This document shows positions 32,887 through 42,747 of a stretch of DNA of 64,000 nucleotides, piece by piece. The stretch covers positions 248,001 to 312,000 of the forward strand of contig JBAZUK010000001.1 in NCBI GenBank assembly GCA_041661445.1, given 5' to 3'. This DNA comes from JBAZUK01 sp041661445 (GTDB taxonomy: Bacteria; Chlamydiota; Chlamydiia; Chlamydiales; SM23-39). The notes beneath the pieces were generated by a model. That model did no database searches. It saw only the letters and a program-made list of their open reading frames with translations, and had not been told where the DNA came from. Position 1 is the first letter of the stretch, and the number at the start of each line of letters is the position of its first letter. The position numbers and the translations under genes were made by a program.

Positions 32887-34113
32887 ATGAAAAAAATATT
32901 TTTTCTTTTAATGTTTATATTTGCCTTAAAAGCAAGTGCTATTGAAAAAGTTGAGCTCGGCGTAGATGTTTTTTTCGCTTCCGATGCCTCAATAAAATTA
33001 AAAGATAAAAAAATAGCTCTTTTTATTAACCAGACAAGTGTTAATAAAGACCTCAAATCTACTTTTGATCTTTTCTTGGAAAATGCAAAGGATTTTAAAA
33101 CAACAAAAATTTTTACGCCCGAACATGGGTTGAACGGCGCTTTTTATGCCGGTGAGAATGTAGATAATTCAAAAAGAGAAGATATTGAGGTTTTATCTTT
33201 GCACGGAAAATATAAAAGACCCTCTAAGGAAATGCTTAAAGATGTTAATGTGATTATTTGCGATATCCAGGAAATCGGATGCCGATCCTATACATATGCA
33301 ACTACTTTATTTTACATCATGGAAGAAGCTGCTAAAAATGATATTGAAGTGATAATTTTTGACAGACCAAACCCTATAAACGGTATTATCTGCGACGGCC
33401 CTATGTTAGATGAAGAATATAGATCGTTTCTGGGATATGTTAATGTCCCTTATTGTCATGGAATGACAATAGGCGAGCTGGCATTGTATTTTAACTCTGA
33501 ATATAAAACAAACTGCAAGCTTGAAGTAATATCCATGAAGGGCTGGAAAAGGGAAATGAGCTTTGAAGATACTGAGCTTAACTGGATTCCGACTTCTCCG
33601 AATATCCCGGAAGCCAGCACTGCCGCTTTTTATGCTACAACAGGAATCCTCGGTGAGTTAAAACTGGTCAATATCGGAGTAGGTTATACCCTGCCATTTA
33701 AAATCGTCGGGGCGCCTTGGATAGAGGGTGAAAAATTTTGTAAAAGTTTAAATGCTCAAAATCTTGTCGGAGTGAAATTTATCCCATATTTTTTCAAACC
33801 TTTTTACGGCCCATATAAAGATAAGAACTGTCAGGGTGTTAAGATATTAATAACTGATAAATTAAAATATAGGCCATCTGCCTGCGGATATCTAATCTTA
33901 GGAATGCTCAAATCTTTATATCCGAAAATGATAAAAGACAAATTAAAAAGCTTGTCGGAAGAAAAGATTTTGACTTTCTGCAAGGTCAACGGCAATAAAG
34001 AGATATATAATTTTCTTGTCAATGAACAATATCCTGCCTGGAAAATGATCGAATTTCAAGCTGACAAAGTTAAAGAATTTCAGAACATAAAGAAAAAATA
34101 TCTTTTATATTAG
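32887..34113 (+). CDS. namZ: Exported exo-beta-N-acetylmuramidase NamZ family (DUF1343)
   Basis: 408 residues from ATG 32887; longer in-frame starts overlap yebC and would bury the signal peptide MKKIFFLLMFIFALKASA. Family marks: IALFINQTSVN, TPEHGLNGAFYAGENV, DIQEIGCRSYTYATTLFYIM, FDRPNPING, and NVPYCHGMTIGELA-YFN. Characterised NamZ enzymes remove N-acetylmuramic acid from the non-reducing ends of peptidoglycan fragments. Predicted periplasmic. Chlamydiae make little or transient peptidoglycan, so a muramidase fits turnover at division. Starts 10 bases after yebC stop; probably last gene of the operon. Confidence 0.88.
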   Translation: MKKIFFLLMFIFALKASAIEKVELGVDVFFASDASIKLKDKKIALFINQTSVNKDLKSTFDLFLENAKDFKTTKIFTPEHGLNGAFYAGENVDNSKREDIEVLSLHGKYKRPSKEMLKDVNVIICDIQEIGCRSYTYATTLFYIMEEAAKNDIEVIIFDRPNPINGIICDGPMLDEEYRSFLGYVNVPYCHGMTIGELALYFNSEYKTNCKLEVISMKGWKREMSFEDTELNWIPTSPNIPEASTAAFYATTGILGELKLVNIGVGYTLPFKIVGAPWIEGEKFCKSLNAQNLVGVKFIPYFFKPFYGPYKDKNCQGVKILITDKLKYRPSACGYLILGMLKSLYPKMIKDKLKSLSEEKILTFCKVNGNKEIYNFLVNEQYPAWKMIEFQADKVKEFQNIKKKYLLY

Positions 34114-34316
34114 AATTTTTTTTTATAATTAAATAACCAATAGTTTGTCTGCATTTCGAATCCAAGATAAATAAAAATAAATTTAAAAAAAATAAAAATG
34201 GAATTTTCTGGCAGTTTCTGTAATTAAAATACTAATATTTTTTTTTATTCTTTAAATAAAATTAATAATATTTATAATACTTCTTAATAAAAATTATCAT
34301 GTTGTTGAGGGGATAA

Positions 34317-37300
34317 ATGTCGAGTATTTCGGTTATAAGAAATAAGTTTCATCTAACATCAAATAATAATGGGTCTGTTTCAGTCCAGCAATCTATTGGC
34401 TCGGACCTTCAAGCTTTCAGTGACTTAAAAAACTCTAATGGGATGGTTAAAAATGACAGCGTGGTGGGATTTAAGGCAAAGTTTAGCGAAATAGCCGGTA
34501 AAATTAATTATCGGATTGCATCGGTCTTTGAATCTTTATTTCCTAAAGATTCCAAAGCAGAACTCCTTTTTGAAAAACTAAAAACATCCCATCAGCTTGT
34601 GATTGATGTAAAAGAGGGAAATATACTGCTTGAATATGAAGAAAAAGAAGATTCCTGTCAGTTCGGCATGGTAGCTCCTTTAGGAAAAGTTCAATTTTTT
34701 TCTTCATCAGACAAACAAGAGTTGAAAGAAAAAATTTACAAGTACCTGCAGGTTGTAGTTGATAGGCCATATGCCATATATGAAAATCAGATAAAAAATG
34801 CATGGGGAGAAGATCAGAAAGAATTTGAAACTTTTAAAAAGAGCTTAACGAACAAAGGTTTGTTAATTTTTGAAGATGATTCAGTGACATTTTATAAAGA
34901 TAAAAATAAATCTTCCTTAGTAACTTTTGAAGGAGCGGATAAAGATCGAAAGCTGGACTTGTATCTAAAATGGCTTTATGAGTACGGACCTGATGAAGTA
35001 ATTGCTGAAAATATTAACAAAAAAAAGCTCAGCACTTTTGAGAAAATGGTTTTAGGTTTTATCGGAACAACAGTATTAACCGGCGTCCTTATGGTTCCAT
35101 ATAAAGCGGCTATCGGAAGACTTGCTCTTTTCCGAAATTCAATTGGACAGAATAATGTTCTTTGCAATGTCGGATTAGTTGCAAGCAGTTTATTCGTCTT
35201 AAGGAATCCGAACAATAAAGAAATGTGTATAGGAATGGTTGCTCTTTCATGTTTACCGATTGCTAGAGGTGAAATTGTAGTAAAAAATCCTGTTCCTGAC
35301 CAAAAAGTTCTAGTGAACCAGCCTTTTTCTTTAAACATTGATCTTAATTCAATTTTTACCCAGACAAATCCTGATTTAACTCTAGATTTATCTTTGAGTG
35401 TAAATAATAATGCTACTTTGCCCACCTGGATGAATCTCAAAGCGACCCCGGAGCTTGTTAGCTTATTGGGAAATTTCGCAGCAAGTGCGATTGATGTAGA
35501 AGGGAATAGAGCTTATCTTGCCGGAGATAGGCGAGGTGTTGGAATTGTTGATATCTCTTCTAAAAAACCTAATTTGCAGGGGATGATACCGGTTTTTGAT
35601 TCTAATGGGGTAGATGCGGTAAATTATATAGTTTATATAACAGATTTAAAAAAGGGACTAGTGATTGCAGATGCATCGGATGCTAAAAATGCAACTGTTC
35701 TCAGTTCGATTTTGTCTAACGGAAATGGTGTTTGGGTCAGAGACAATATAGCTTATGTAGCAGATGAAGATTTTGCAGCACTGGATGTATCAGATTTAAA
35801 AAAACCGGTAGTTTTAGGGCTCATCAGCTCTCACGGCGCCCAGAAACCTTTCCTTCTTGATGACAAAGCTTATATTCCTTCTAAAGATGTAGGGTTGGAT
35901 ATTATAAAAATAACCGATCCGCAGGATCTCCAGCGTCTTGGGACTTTGATAGGCATCAGAGATATCAATAGCGTTTTTGTTGCAAAAAACTTAAGAGCTT
36001 ATTTAACAGCCTTAAGCCATGGATTGATAGTTGCTGATGTGTCAAACCCTGCCAAACAGTTTGTCGTTTTGGAATACGGTTCGAATGTTTATAGCGCTGT
36101 TGTTTCTGGAAAGAAGGTATATCTAATTAAAAAAGATGGTTTAGAAATTTTAGATATTTCAGAGGATGATAAAGTAAAATCATTGGGAATGCTTGAAATG
36201 AATAACGGCTATGATCTTAAATTAAGAGGAGACCAAGCCTTTGTAGCAGATAATGTTAATGGACTTGATATTGTTGATATCTATAAATGGCATTTATCGG
36301 GCAGCCCATCCTGTTCTGATGGTTCTAAAACTTATCAGGTGAGCCTGCAGGTTAAAAATGATTTAGGTGAAAACGCAGTTAACTCTTTTGCAATTTCAAT
36401 CCAAAATATAGATCCTTGGGTAGCTCATCCTATTGGTGACCAGCGTGTCCATATTGGAACCCAGTATAGTTTTCAGGTTCCCAAAAACACATTTGAAGGA
36501 GTTTGTTCAAAGAATTTTACTCTCAGCGCATTCCAAGAAGATGGAAAAGAATTACCTCCATGGCTTGAATTCGATCCGGTATTGAATATTCTAAAAGGGC
36601 GGCCGTCTAAGGAAGAGAGCATTGGAAAATTGCAAATAACTATCATGGCAACAGATGAAAACAAAAAAAGTGCTAAATGCAGTTTTGGGCTTGATGTTTT
36701 TAAAAACGGCATTCAAGTCAATGGATCTATTCCTGATCAAAATACCTTTGTCAAAGGATGTTTTAAATATACTTTTGATTCAAAATTATTTATTGATGGA
36801 GATGAAGCTTCTTTAACTTATTCTGCTGCAGACCCCGATGGAAATCCTTTGAGCTGGGTGAAGTTTAATGCCGAATCAAGGACTTTTTCGGGAAATCCTC
36901 AAAAAAAGAATTTAGGAAAAACATTAATCCGTTTATCTGCAAAAGATGACTACTCCCAGGCTTATGTTGATTTTGCAATAAAAGTTGCTGATAAAAAACC
37001 TCATCCGCCGGTAATAAACAAGGGCATAAAAAATAGAAAATCAAAAGTTGGGGATCTTTTAGAATTTAAAATAGATGATGATGCTTTTTCAGATCCTGAT
37101 AATTACAAATTAACTTATAACGCTTTTTTAAAAGATAAAAAACCATTACCTGATTGGCTGCATTTTATTATTGACACATGCACCTTTGAAGGTAAATCAA
37201 CAAAATCTGGAATTTTAGAAATAATTGTTACTGCAACAGATCCTTTTGGACAGGAGGCTGATACTTCTTTCTCAATAACAATAGAAAATAAAAAGTCTGC

Positions 37301-37847
37301 TGCTGGCGAGGATATTTCTTTGGTAGGCTCAGCATTTGTGGGGTTAGGTGCAGCTGTTTCAGCAATATTCTATCGAGATAATCTAAAAACCTGGGTAAAT
37401 AGAAAAAAATGTCGGGTAGAAACAGGTGAGGATTTTAATTATGAAATTGAAAGGCTGAAAGCCGAAGATGTTGGATCTATCAAAGTATTCAAGACAAATG
37501 ATAAAAAATCTAAAGCCCAAAGTATTTTGTCATTGTTCAGAAATGATTGGGAAGATGTAGATGAAGAAGAGTGGAGTGAATGGCTTGAGCATGAAGAATT
37601 TTCAAATCAATTTAGAACTAAAGAGAAAGTGACAGCCGATCGTATTGGAAAATATAAAATAACATTTTTTGATAAACATAAAAAACCTAAAGAAGAAATT
37701 ATTTTAGATGTACAGGAACCTTCTATTCCATTTAACAGAGATTACAGAGATTATGGATCAACTGGAGATTCGATTTTGCTGACCAGATATGATAACAGCA
37801 ATGCAAAGATGGTTACTTATGAAGATGATGAGGATGATCAGGTTTAG
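34317..37847 (+). CDS. Giant Ig/cadherin-like protein with inserted LVIVD propeller
   Basis: 1176 residues. Residues 1-240: globular, no family seen and no signal peptide. About 240-315: several hydrophobic segments. From about 323: Ig/cadherin-like (He_PIG type) unit that starts PDQKVLVNQPFSLNID and reaches LPTWMNLK (367). Then about 385-655 are LVIVD-type propeller repeats such as GNRAYLAGDRRGVGIVDISS. The C-terminal half of the interrupted Ig unit resumes at SGSPSCSDGSKTYQV. Three more Ig-like units start near 703, 803 and 899, each with P-W-L or similar and a G-x-P/K-S turn. A membrane segment (SLVGSAFVGLGAAVSAIFY) lies near 1000 and a ~155-residue charged tail follows. Surface adhesin or secreted host-interaction protein is a reasonable guess. 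Confidence 0.7.
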   Translation: MSSISVIRNKFHLTSNNNGSVSVQQSIGSDLQAFSDLKNSNGMVKNDSVVGFKAKFSEIAGKINYRIASVFESLFPKDSKAELLFEKLKTSHQLVIDVKEGNILLEYEEKEDSCQFGMVAPLGKVQFFSSSDKQELKEKIYKYLQVVVDRPYAIYENQIKNAWGEDQKEFETFKKSLTNKGLLIFEDDSVTFYKDKNKSSLVTFEGADKDRKLDLYLKWLYEYGPDEVIAENINKKKLSTFEKMVLGFIGTTVLTGVLMVPYKAAIGRLALFRNSIGQNNVLCNVGLVASSLFVLRNPNNKEMCIGMVALSCLPIARGEIVVKNPVPDQKVLVNQPFSLNIDLNSIFTQTNPDLTLDLSLSVNNNATLPTWMNLKATPELVSLLGNFAASAIDVEGNRAYLAGDRRGVGIVDISSKKPNLQGMIPVFDSNGVDAVNYIVYITDLKKGLVIADASDAKNATVLSSILSNGNGVWVRDNIAYVADEDFAALDVSDLKKPVVLGLISSHGAQKPFLLDDKAYIPSKDVGLDIIKITDPQDLQRLGTLIGIRDINSVFVAKNLRAYLTALSHGLIVADVSNPAKQFVVLEYGSNVYSAVVSGKKVYLIKKDGLEILDISEDDKVKSLGMLEMNNGYDLKLRGDQAFVADNVNGLDIVDIYKWHLSGSPSCSDGSKTYQVSLQVKNDLGENAVNSFAISIQNIDPWVAHPIGDQRVHIGTQYSFQVPKNTFEGVCSKNFTLSAFQEDGKELPPWLEFDPVLNILKGRPSKEESIGKLQITIMATDENKKSAKCSFGLDVFKNGIQVNGSIPDQNTFVKGCFKYTFDSKLFIDGDEASLTYSAADPDGNPLSWVKFNAESRTFSGNPQKKNLGKTLIRLSAKDDYSQAYVDFAIKVADKKPHPPVINKGIKNRKSKVGDLLEFKIDDDAFSDPDNYKLTYNAFLKDKKPLPDWLHFIIDTCTFEGKSTKSGILEIIVTATDPFGQEADTSFSITIENKKSAAGEDISLVGSAFVGLGAAVSAIFYRDNLKTWVNRKKCRVETGEDFNYEIERLKAEDVGSIKVFKTNDKKSKAQSILSLFRNDWEDVDEEEWSEWLEHEEFSNQFRTKEKVTADRIGKYKITFFDKHKKPKEEIILDVQEPSIPFNRDYRDYGSTGDSILLTRYDNSNAKMVTYEDDEDDQV

Positions 37848-37855
37848 ATATAAGC

Positions 37856-37885
37856 AAGCCTACTTGATAAGTAGGCTTTTCTTAA
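37856..37885 (+). terminator. Rho-independent terminator
   Basis: AAGCCTACTT (37856-37865) pairs with AAGTAGGCTT (37869-37878), 10 perfect pairs with loop GAT, followed by TTTCTT. Sits 8 bases after the stop of the large Ig-like protein. Confidence 0.8.
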
Positions 37886-37953
37886 GATAGTTCAATATCA
37901 ATTAATACCTTGTTTAATCCAAGCTGAATTGCGATTATTTCTAGCTTAAGAGA

Positions 37954-39729
37954 TTAGAACGCTGATCTAATTCTATTTATAGCCCTATTTATATTTGGTA
38001 CTTCAAAAGGTATGCTGTAAGTGATCAAAACTTCTGTTTCTTTATCTTCAGATAAAGGTTTATTTAAATGAGACGAGATAGCTATTTTATGATTGTTTGA
38101 TAGAGTATATGTGAAATCCTGCTTGAAATAATTACCTTTCCAGTTAACAGATTTTGATTTTGGAAAAGGAGTAGCTTTTCTTGTATTATCGGAAAATTCA
38201 TATGCAAAAGACATACCAAAATTATTATTTGCTCTTATTTTAAAAGCAGCGCCCAAAGCTATAGAGTCAGTAAATATTTCTTCATAGATAAGATTTCCAA
38301 GTTTTGTATAAATTGAGAAACTGTTAGAGGTGCTGGGATTATAGTTGAATGTTAATTTATAATTTCTCCAATTTCTGCCTTTATAATTCTCTGCTCGGCT
38401 TTTGTAAAGTCCGAGTTCCAAACCATTTTCAAGAGAGAATTTTTTTATTGGATAAGATGAAGACAAGCTTACTGAATCTAATTTATATCCGTCATGTTTT
38501 GTCAAAACTTTCATTTCTCTTCTATTTATTCCTAAAGAGTTCTTTAGGCTAAAAATAGGGTAATTAAATGAAAGCTGCATATTATTGTCTCTTTTCGCCT
38601 TGCCCTTTTTTAAAGAGTTTTCCAAATTCTTTCTTTCATAAAAATCTGATAGTTTGACTCCAAAATTGTTTTTTTCAAATTTAATAAATCCATCAATTTT
38701 AGATCTGTCAGAAACAAGCTTATTATCTTTATCATAAAGATCGCATACGAATAGAGGATTTAAGTGCAACAGCGCTAATTTGTAAGAAAAATTATCTATT
38801 TTCCCATCCATGTTGGCGAAGTGTGCATAGTTTCTTTTTGCCTTAGGATCTGCTGATTTTAGGTTGAGCGTACTTATGAAAGCTGATTTAACATCTAAAG
38901 AATTTGCTATGGCAGATTCGATATCTAAGTTGAGAGCTTTATTAGGATTTATAGTAGCGCGAAGTGAATAAACATGGTTGTTTTTCTTATCTGAAATTGT
39001 TGAGGGCTCTTCAAATTTGGAATATACATAATTTGCATATAAATTAATGAAATCACTAGGTTTTATACAAACAGTTGAAGCCATATTCTCTGATTTTTCA
39101 AGGTCTTTATTTTCTGTTTTTCCAAGAAGATAAAGGGCATTAAAATCAAAACTTTCCTGTTTTAGTTTTAGAAGAGCGCCTCGTTTTTCATAAGATTTTA
39201 TCGTCAAAGGAGATAAATCATATTTCGAATCTCCTAATGTAACATCTAAAGACGGGTCCATAAAATTTAAAGAAAATTTTTCAACAGAGGCTTGAAATTT
39301 ATTTACTTCCTCAGTCTGCTGAAAATAAGGAACTTTAATTAAGAAATTAATTTTTCTATCTTTATCTTTATTTAAAACATCAGTAGCTTCGGCCATAAGA
39401 AAATATTTTCCAATAGAATCCGCGCCATCAAAGTTATAACCAAGCGTTGTTTGTATTGGAAAAGTTGCTGGTGCCCGTGTTTCTTCTAATGGATTATTTT
39501 GCAGGTTATTAATTTCGGGTATATTTAATGCAACTTCAGAAGAAGTTTCTTCATTAGATGCAACTTGTGCATTTTCTGGATTTTCTTGTAAATCTTTAGT
39601 AGATGTTTCTGCATTTTCGCTTGCAGACTGTTCAGTGACTATTTCATCATTTTCTTTTACATTTTCTTCAGTAAAAGCAATTATTGGGAAAGATAAGACC
39701 GTTAAAATAAATATGATATTCTTTTTCAA
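37954..39729 (-). CDS. Probable outer-membrane beta-barrel protein
   Basis: 591 residues. Signal peptide MKKNIIFILTVLSFPIIAFT, then ~75 residues of acidic Glu/Asn/Ser-rich sequence without hydrophobic clusters (likely disordered), then from about 85 a long series of alternating-pattern strands with aromatic girdles (TTLGYNFDGADSIGKYFLM, NFGVKLSDFYERKN, NFGMSFAYEFSDN) up to a terminal ...RIRSAF. A C-terminal phenylalanine is typical of BAM-inserted barrels. No TonB box or known porin family recognised. Minus-strand single gene; weakly spaced from the M16 gene by 123 bases. Confidence 0.6.
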   Translation of the reverse strand: MKKNIIFILTVLSFPIIAFTEENVKENDEIVTEQSASENAETSTKDLQENPENAQVASNEETSSEVALNIPEINNLQNNPLEETRAPATFPIQTTLGYNFDGADSIGKYFLMAEATDVLNKDKDRKINFLIKVPYFQQTEEVNKFQASVEKFSLNFMDPSLDVTLGDSKYDLSPLTIKSYEKRGALLKLKQESFDFNALYLLGKTENKDLEKSENMASTVCIKPSDFINLYANYVYSKFEEPSTISDKKNNHVYSLRATINPNKALNLDIESAIANSLDVKSAFISTLNLKSADPKAKRNYAHFANMDGKIDNFSYKLALLHLNPLFVCDLYDKDNKLVSDRSKIDGFIKFEKNNFGVKLSDFYERKNLENSLKKGKAKRDNNMQLSFNYPIFSLKNSLGINRREMKVLTKHDGYKLDSVSLSSSYPIKKFSLENGLELGLYKSRAENYKGRNWRNYKLTFNYNPSTSNSFSIYTKLGNLIYEEIFTDSIALGAAFKIRANNNFGMSFAYEFSDNTRKATPFPKSKSVNWKGNYFKQDFTYTLSNNHKIAISSHLNKPLSEDKETEVLITYSIPFEVPNINRAINRIRSAF

Positions 39730-39852
39730 ACTATTTGCTTCCTTATTTTGAGATTAAAGATTGAATTTTTAACTCAAAATAATAAGCTTTTTAACATTTT
39801 GGAAAAAGAAATTTATCGAATTTCTGTTTCAGAGGAAACATTATATTTAAAA

Positions 39853-42744
39853 TTATTTTATTGCTTCGGTTTGGTAGTAACCAATTTTTTTGTAATCTAA
39901 GTCTTTTATTTCCTTATACTTAAATTCTTTTTCAATTTTTCCTTCCTGGAGGATAGCTAATCTTTTCTTGTTCTCTTTTGAAATAGTTTCCTGAACAAAA
40001 GATATAAAATCTTCATAGGACAATGCTTTCAAAGCTTCGATTCTTTTTTCCAGCCATAAAAAATCTCCTTCATATTCGAACGCTAATTTATTCAATACGG
40101 AAGACATTTCTTCAAGATTATTATAAGGATTAGAAAGAGTCTCAATTATGTTTGATTTAATGTTTTCAAATCTCTCTTTAGGGAGCAAATCTTTTATTTG
40201 ACTTAGATATGTTTCTAAAAACAGTTCAAAGCGGGACAGCAAATCTAGAACATCATGAGAATTTGACTGGACGGCAAATGTCTGAAATAATCTTTTTTCT
40301 ATTTCAAGATCGTTTGAAACAGCTATATAGGCGGTTTTCTGTTCAGAACGCAGCTCGGTAAAAAAAGCTTCTCTTATTGCTTGGGCCAATATATTTTGGC
40401 AGGCCCTGTTCTTAAAAGAAAAACTTCCTTGGTCAATAGCTAAAATAACACCATTTCCCAGCTGAGGAATTTTCTGGTGGATAAAGTAAGGTCCGCTATC
40501 ATCAGAAATTACAAAAATCTGATTTTTATAATGATCTTTAGGACTGAAAGAATTTTTGCATAAAACATCTTTGATATCAAACCATACGCTTTCAGTGTCT
40601 TTCAGGTTTATATTTCCAGATAAAAATCCTTCAACGTATGTGTTTTTAAAGAGATTCTGTTTAAATTCTATGAAATCTTTATAAGTTATGTTTTTGATGG
40701 CCTTAAGTTTTTCTGAGGGGATAGAAGATGATTCAGTTAAAATGTAGGATAAATAATTCTTAGCTTGGGAAATAGGTAAGACTTTCTGTTCATTTTCATA
40801 GTCCTTATTAATTGAACTGTAATAAATTTCAAAAAGATCTTTGGAGATATCCAGGCTGTTTATTGTCTTTAAAATTTCTTCCAGCAGAAGAGGTGCTTTT
40901 TCAGAAAAACCAAAAATTTCTATCTTAAAAGTGTTTTTATCTGAAGATATTTTTGAATTTAATCCAGCTGCCTGTGCCGAATAGAAAATTGGAGCTAAAT
41001 TTTCATTTAGGGATTTTATATAGATGTCTTTTAGAACAATTGATTTCAAGTCATTATCAAAAGCTTTATCTTTGATCTTAAAATGCCAGGAAATTTGCGG
41101 AGTTTCGTATTTATCATCTTTTAAATAATAAATTTTTCCAAAATCATCATTTACCACAATAGCTGGATTTTTTTCATCGGAGTCACTGTCTTTGCTGGCA
41201 ACAATTTGTAAATTAGTTGGAATGAAAAGATTTGGACTCGGCAATCTGATGTCCTGATTCAGTTTTCCTTTAGCAAGATTTGCCAATAAATCCTTATTAA
41301 GCTCTTTAATAGTATATTCAGCATCAGTCCATTTTTCTTTTCTGTCAGTTGCAACCTTCGTTTTTTCAGGATCGGCAATTAGAAAAAACTGACAGTTAGA
41401 ATAAGTTAAAGTACTAAGGATGTCTAAAATTGTTTTTGGATTATATCTGGTAGCTAAAATTGTCTTTTGTGGATAAGTGGAAATATCCTCGTCTAGAAGG
41501 TTATAGCTATGGGTGCAGACAAATTCAAAAGGATCTTCATGGGCCTGATATTGATAATTGAGCCTTTCCATGGACTGCATTTCATTAAATAAATATGAAG
41601 GGATATTTGTGGATTTTAAATTATTCAGAGATTCAAAACATCTACTGATAACTTCATTAACTTTTTTTATCCCTAGGTCTGTAAGTTTAACGGAAATTGA
41701 AAATATACTGTTTTGGCATCCCATTTTTTCAAAAGAGATATTAACATCTTCTGCAAGATGTTCACTTTTGAGAACTTCAAGAAGAGAATTCTTTTGTCCT
41801 CTTTTTAAAGTATAGGCTATTAGTTTTGAAGATTTTGTATCATCATTTGAAAATTTGCCATTAAGCTCCCATTCCAAATCAAGTATCTGCAGATTTGAAA
41901 TCGGCTTGACATAAACGATTTTACCCAGATTGTTTTTAGAAAAAAGATTTTCTTTTATGTTCTGCTGGTCTTTTCCTATGTTGGGAATTTGAGAAAATTT
42001 TTCAGTGACCATTTTGATCATTTCATCAATTTCTAGATTGGAATAGACTGTTAAAGCCATCAAATTAGCACTATAATTGCTTTGAAACCATTTTCTTAAT
42101 TCAGATGGTGGGATGGATCCTAATGTTTTAGCATTTCCTGTGGAGAATTTTGCATTAGGATGAGAGGGATTTCCGATTTCTTTGGAAATTGAGTAAACCC
42201 TGCGATAATCATTTTCCAGATTTTTAGAGTGTTCCTGGTCAACTGCATAAAGTTCTTTTGCGATATGCGAGGTTTCCATTAAAGGATCTTTAAAAAAATG
42301 AGATAATCTGTCTAAAGCTTCATCAAAAGCTTTGTGATTTATCGAAAACATATATACAGTTCTGTCAGGAGCTGTAAAAGCATTTGGCGTGCCGCTATTG
42401 TCCATTATAAATTTAAAATAATCAGATTCCTTAGGATATTTTTTTGAACCTTTAAAAAGCATATGTTCGCAAAAATGCGCCATGCCAGGATATTCTTTCG
42501 GATCATCCCAGGAGCCGGCTAATACTGATATTGCCGCTGCAGATTGTTCAGCCTTTTTATCAGATATAAGATATACTTTTAAACCGTTGGAAAGTCTAAG
42601 TTTTAAAAATTTTCGATCTTTCAGGGAAGGGTTCAATATTGTAAGATCTGACTGATCTTCAATAATTTGATATTGCTTTTCCTGGGCAGATATGCTGAAA
42701 ACTGAAAATGTGAATAATAAAAAATATGTTAAAAAAAATTTCAC
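39853..42744 (-). CDS. Exported M16 (insulinase/pitrilysin) zinc protease
   Basis: 963 residues, signal peptide MKFFLTYFLLFTFSVFSISA. The inverted zinc motif HxxEH is present as H90-FC-E93-H94 in GMAHFCEHMLFKGSKKYP, with the distal glutamate in KELYAVDQEHSKN. Four tandem ~240-residue M16 modules, only the first catalytic, fit pitrilysin (Ptr) architecture and length. It degrades peptides in an enclosed chamber in the periplasm. CT806 (ptr) directly precedes plsB in Chlamydia and the order is the same here. Confidence 0.92.
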   Translation of the reverse strand: MKFFLTYFLLFTFSVFSISAQEKQYQIIEDQSDLTILNPSLKDRKFLKLRLSNGLKVYLISDKKAEQSAAAISVLAGSWDDPKEYPGMAHFCEHMLFKGSKKYPKESDYFKFIMDNSGTPNAFTAPDRTVYMFSINHKAFDEALDRLSHFFKDPLMETSHIAKELYAVDQEHSKNLENDYRRVYSISKEIGNPSHPNAKFSTGNAKTLGSIPPSELRKWFQSNYSANLMALTVYSNLEIDEMIKMVTEKFSQIPNIGKDQQNIKENLFSKNNLGKIVYVKPISNLQILDLEWELNGKFSNDDTKSSKLIAYTLKRGQKNSLLEVLKSEHLAEDVNISFEKMGCQNSIFSISVKLTDLGIKKVNEVISRCFESLNNLKSTNIPSYLFNEMQSMERLNYQYQAHEDPFEFVCTHSYNLLDEDISTYPQKTILATRYNPKTILDILSTLTYSNCQFFLIADPEKTKVATDRKEKWTDAEYTIKELNKDLLANLAKGKLNQDIRLPSPNLFIPTNLQIVASKDSDSDEKNPAIVVNDDFGKIYYLKDDKYETPQISWHFKIKDKAFDNDLKSIVLKDIYIKSLNENLAPIFYSAQAAGLNSKISSDKNTFKIEIFGFSEKAPLLLEEILKTINSLDISKDLFEIYYSSINKDYENEQKVLPISQAKNYLSYILTESSSIPSEKLKAIKNITYKDFIEFKQNLFKNTYVEGFLSGNINLKDTESVWFDIKDVLCKNSFSPKDHYKNQIFVISDDSGPYFIHQKIPQLGNGVILAIDQGSFSFKNRACQNILAQAIREAFFTELRSEQKTAYIAVSNDLEIEKRLFQTFAVQSNSHDVLDLLSRFELFLETYLSQIKDLLPKERFENIKSNIIETLSNPYNNLEEMSSVLNKLAFEYEGDFLWLEKRIEALKALSYEDFISFVQETISKENKKRLAILQEGKIEKEFKYKEIKDLDYKKIGYYQTEAIK

Positions 42745-42747
42745 GGC

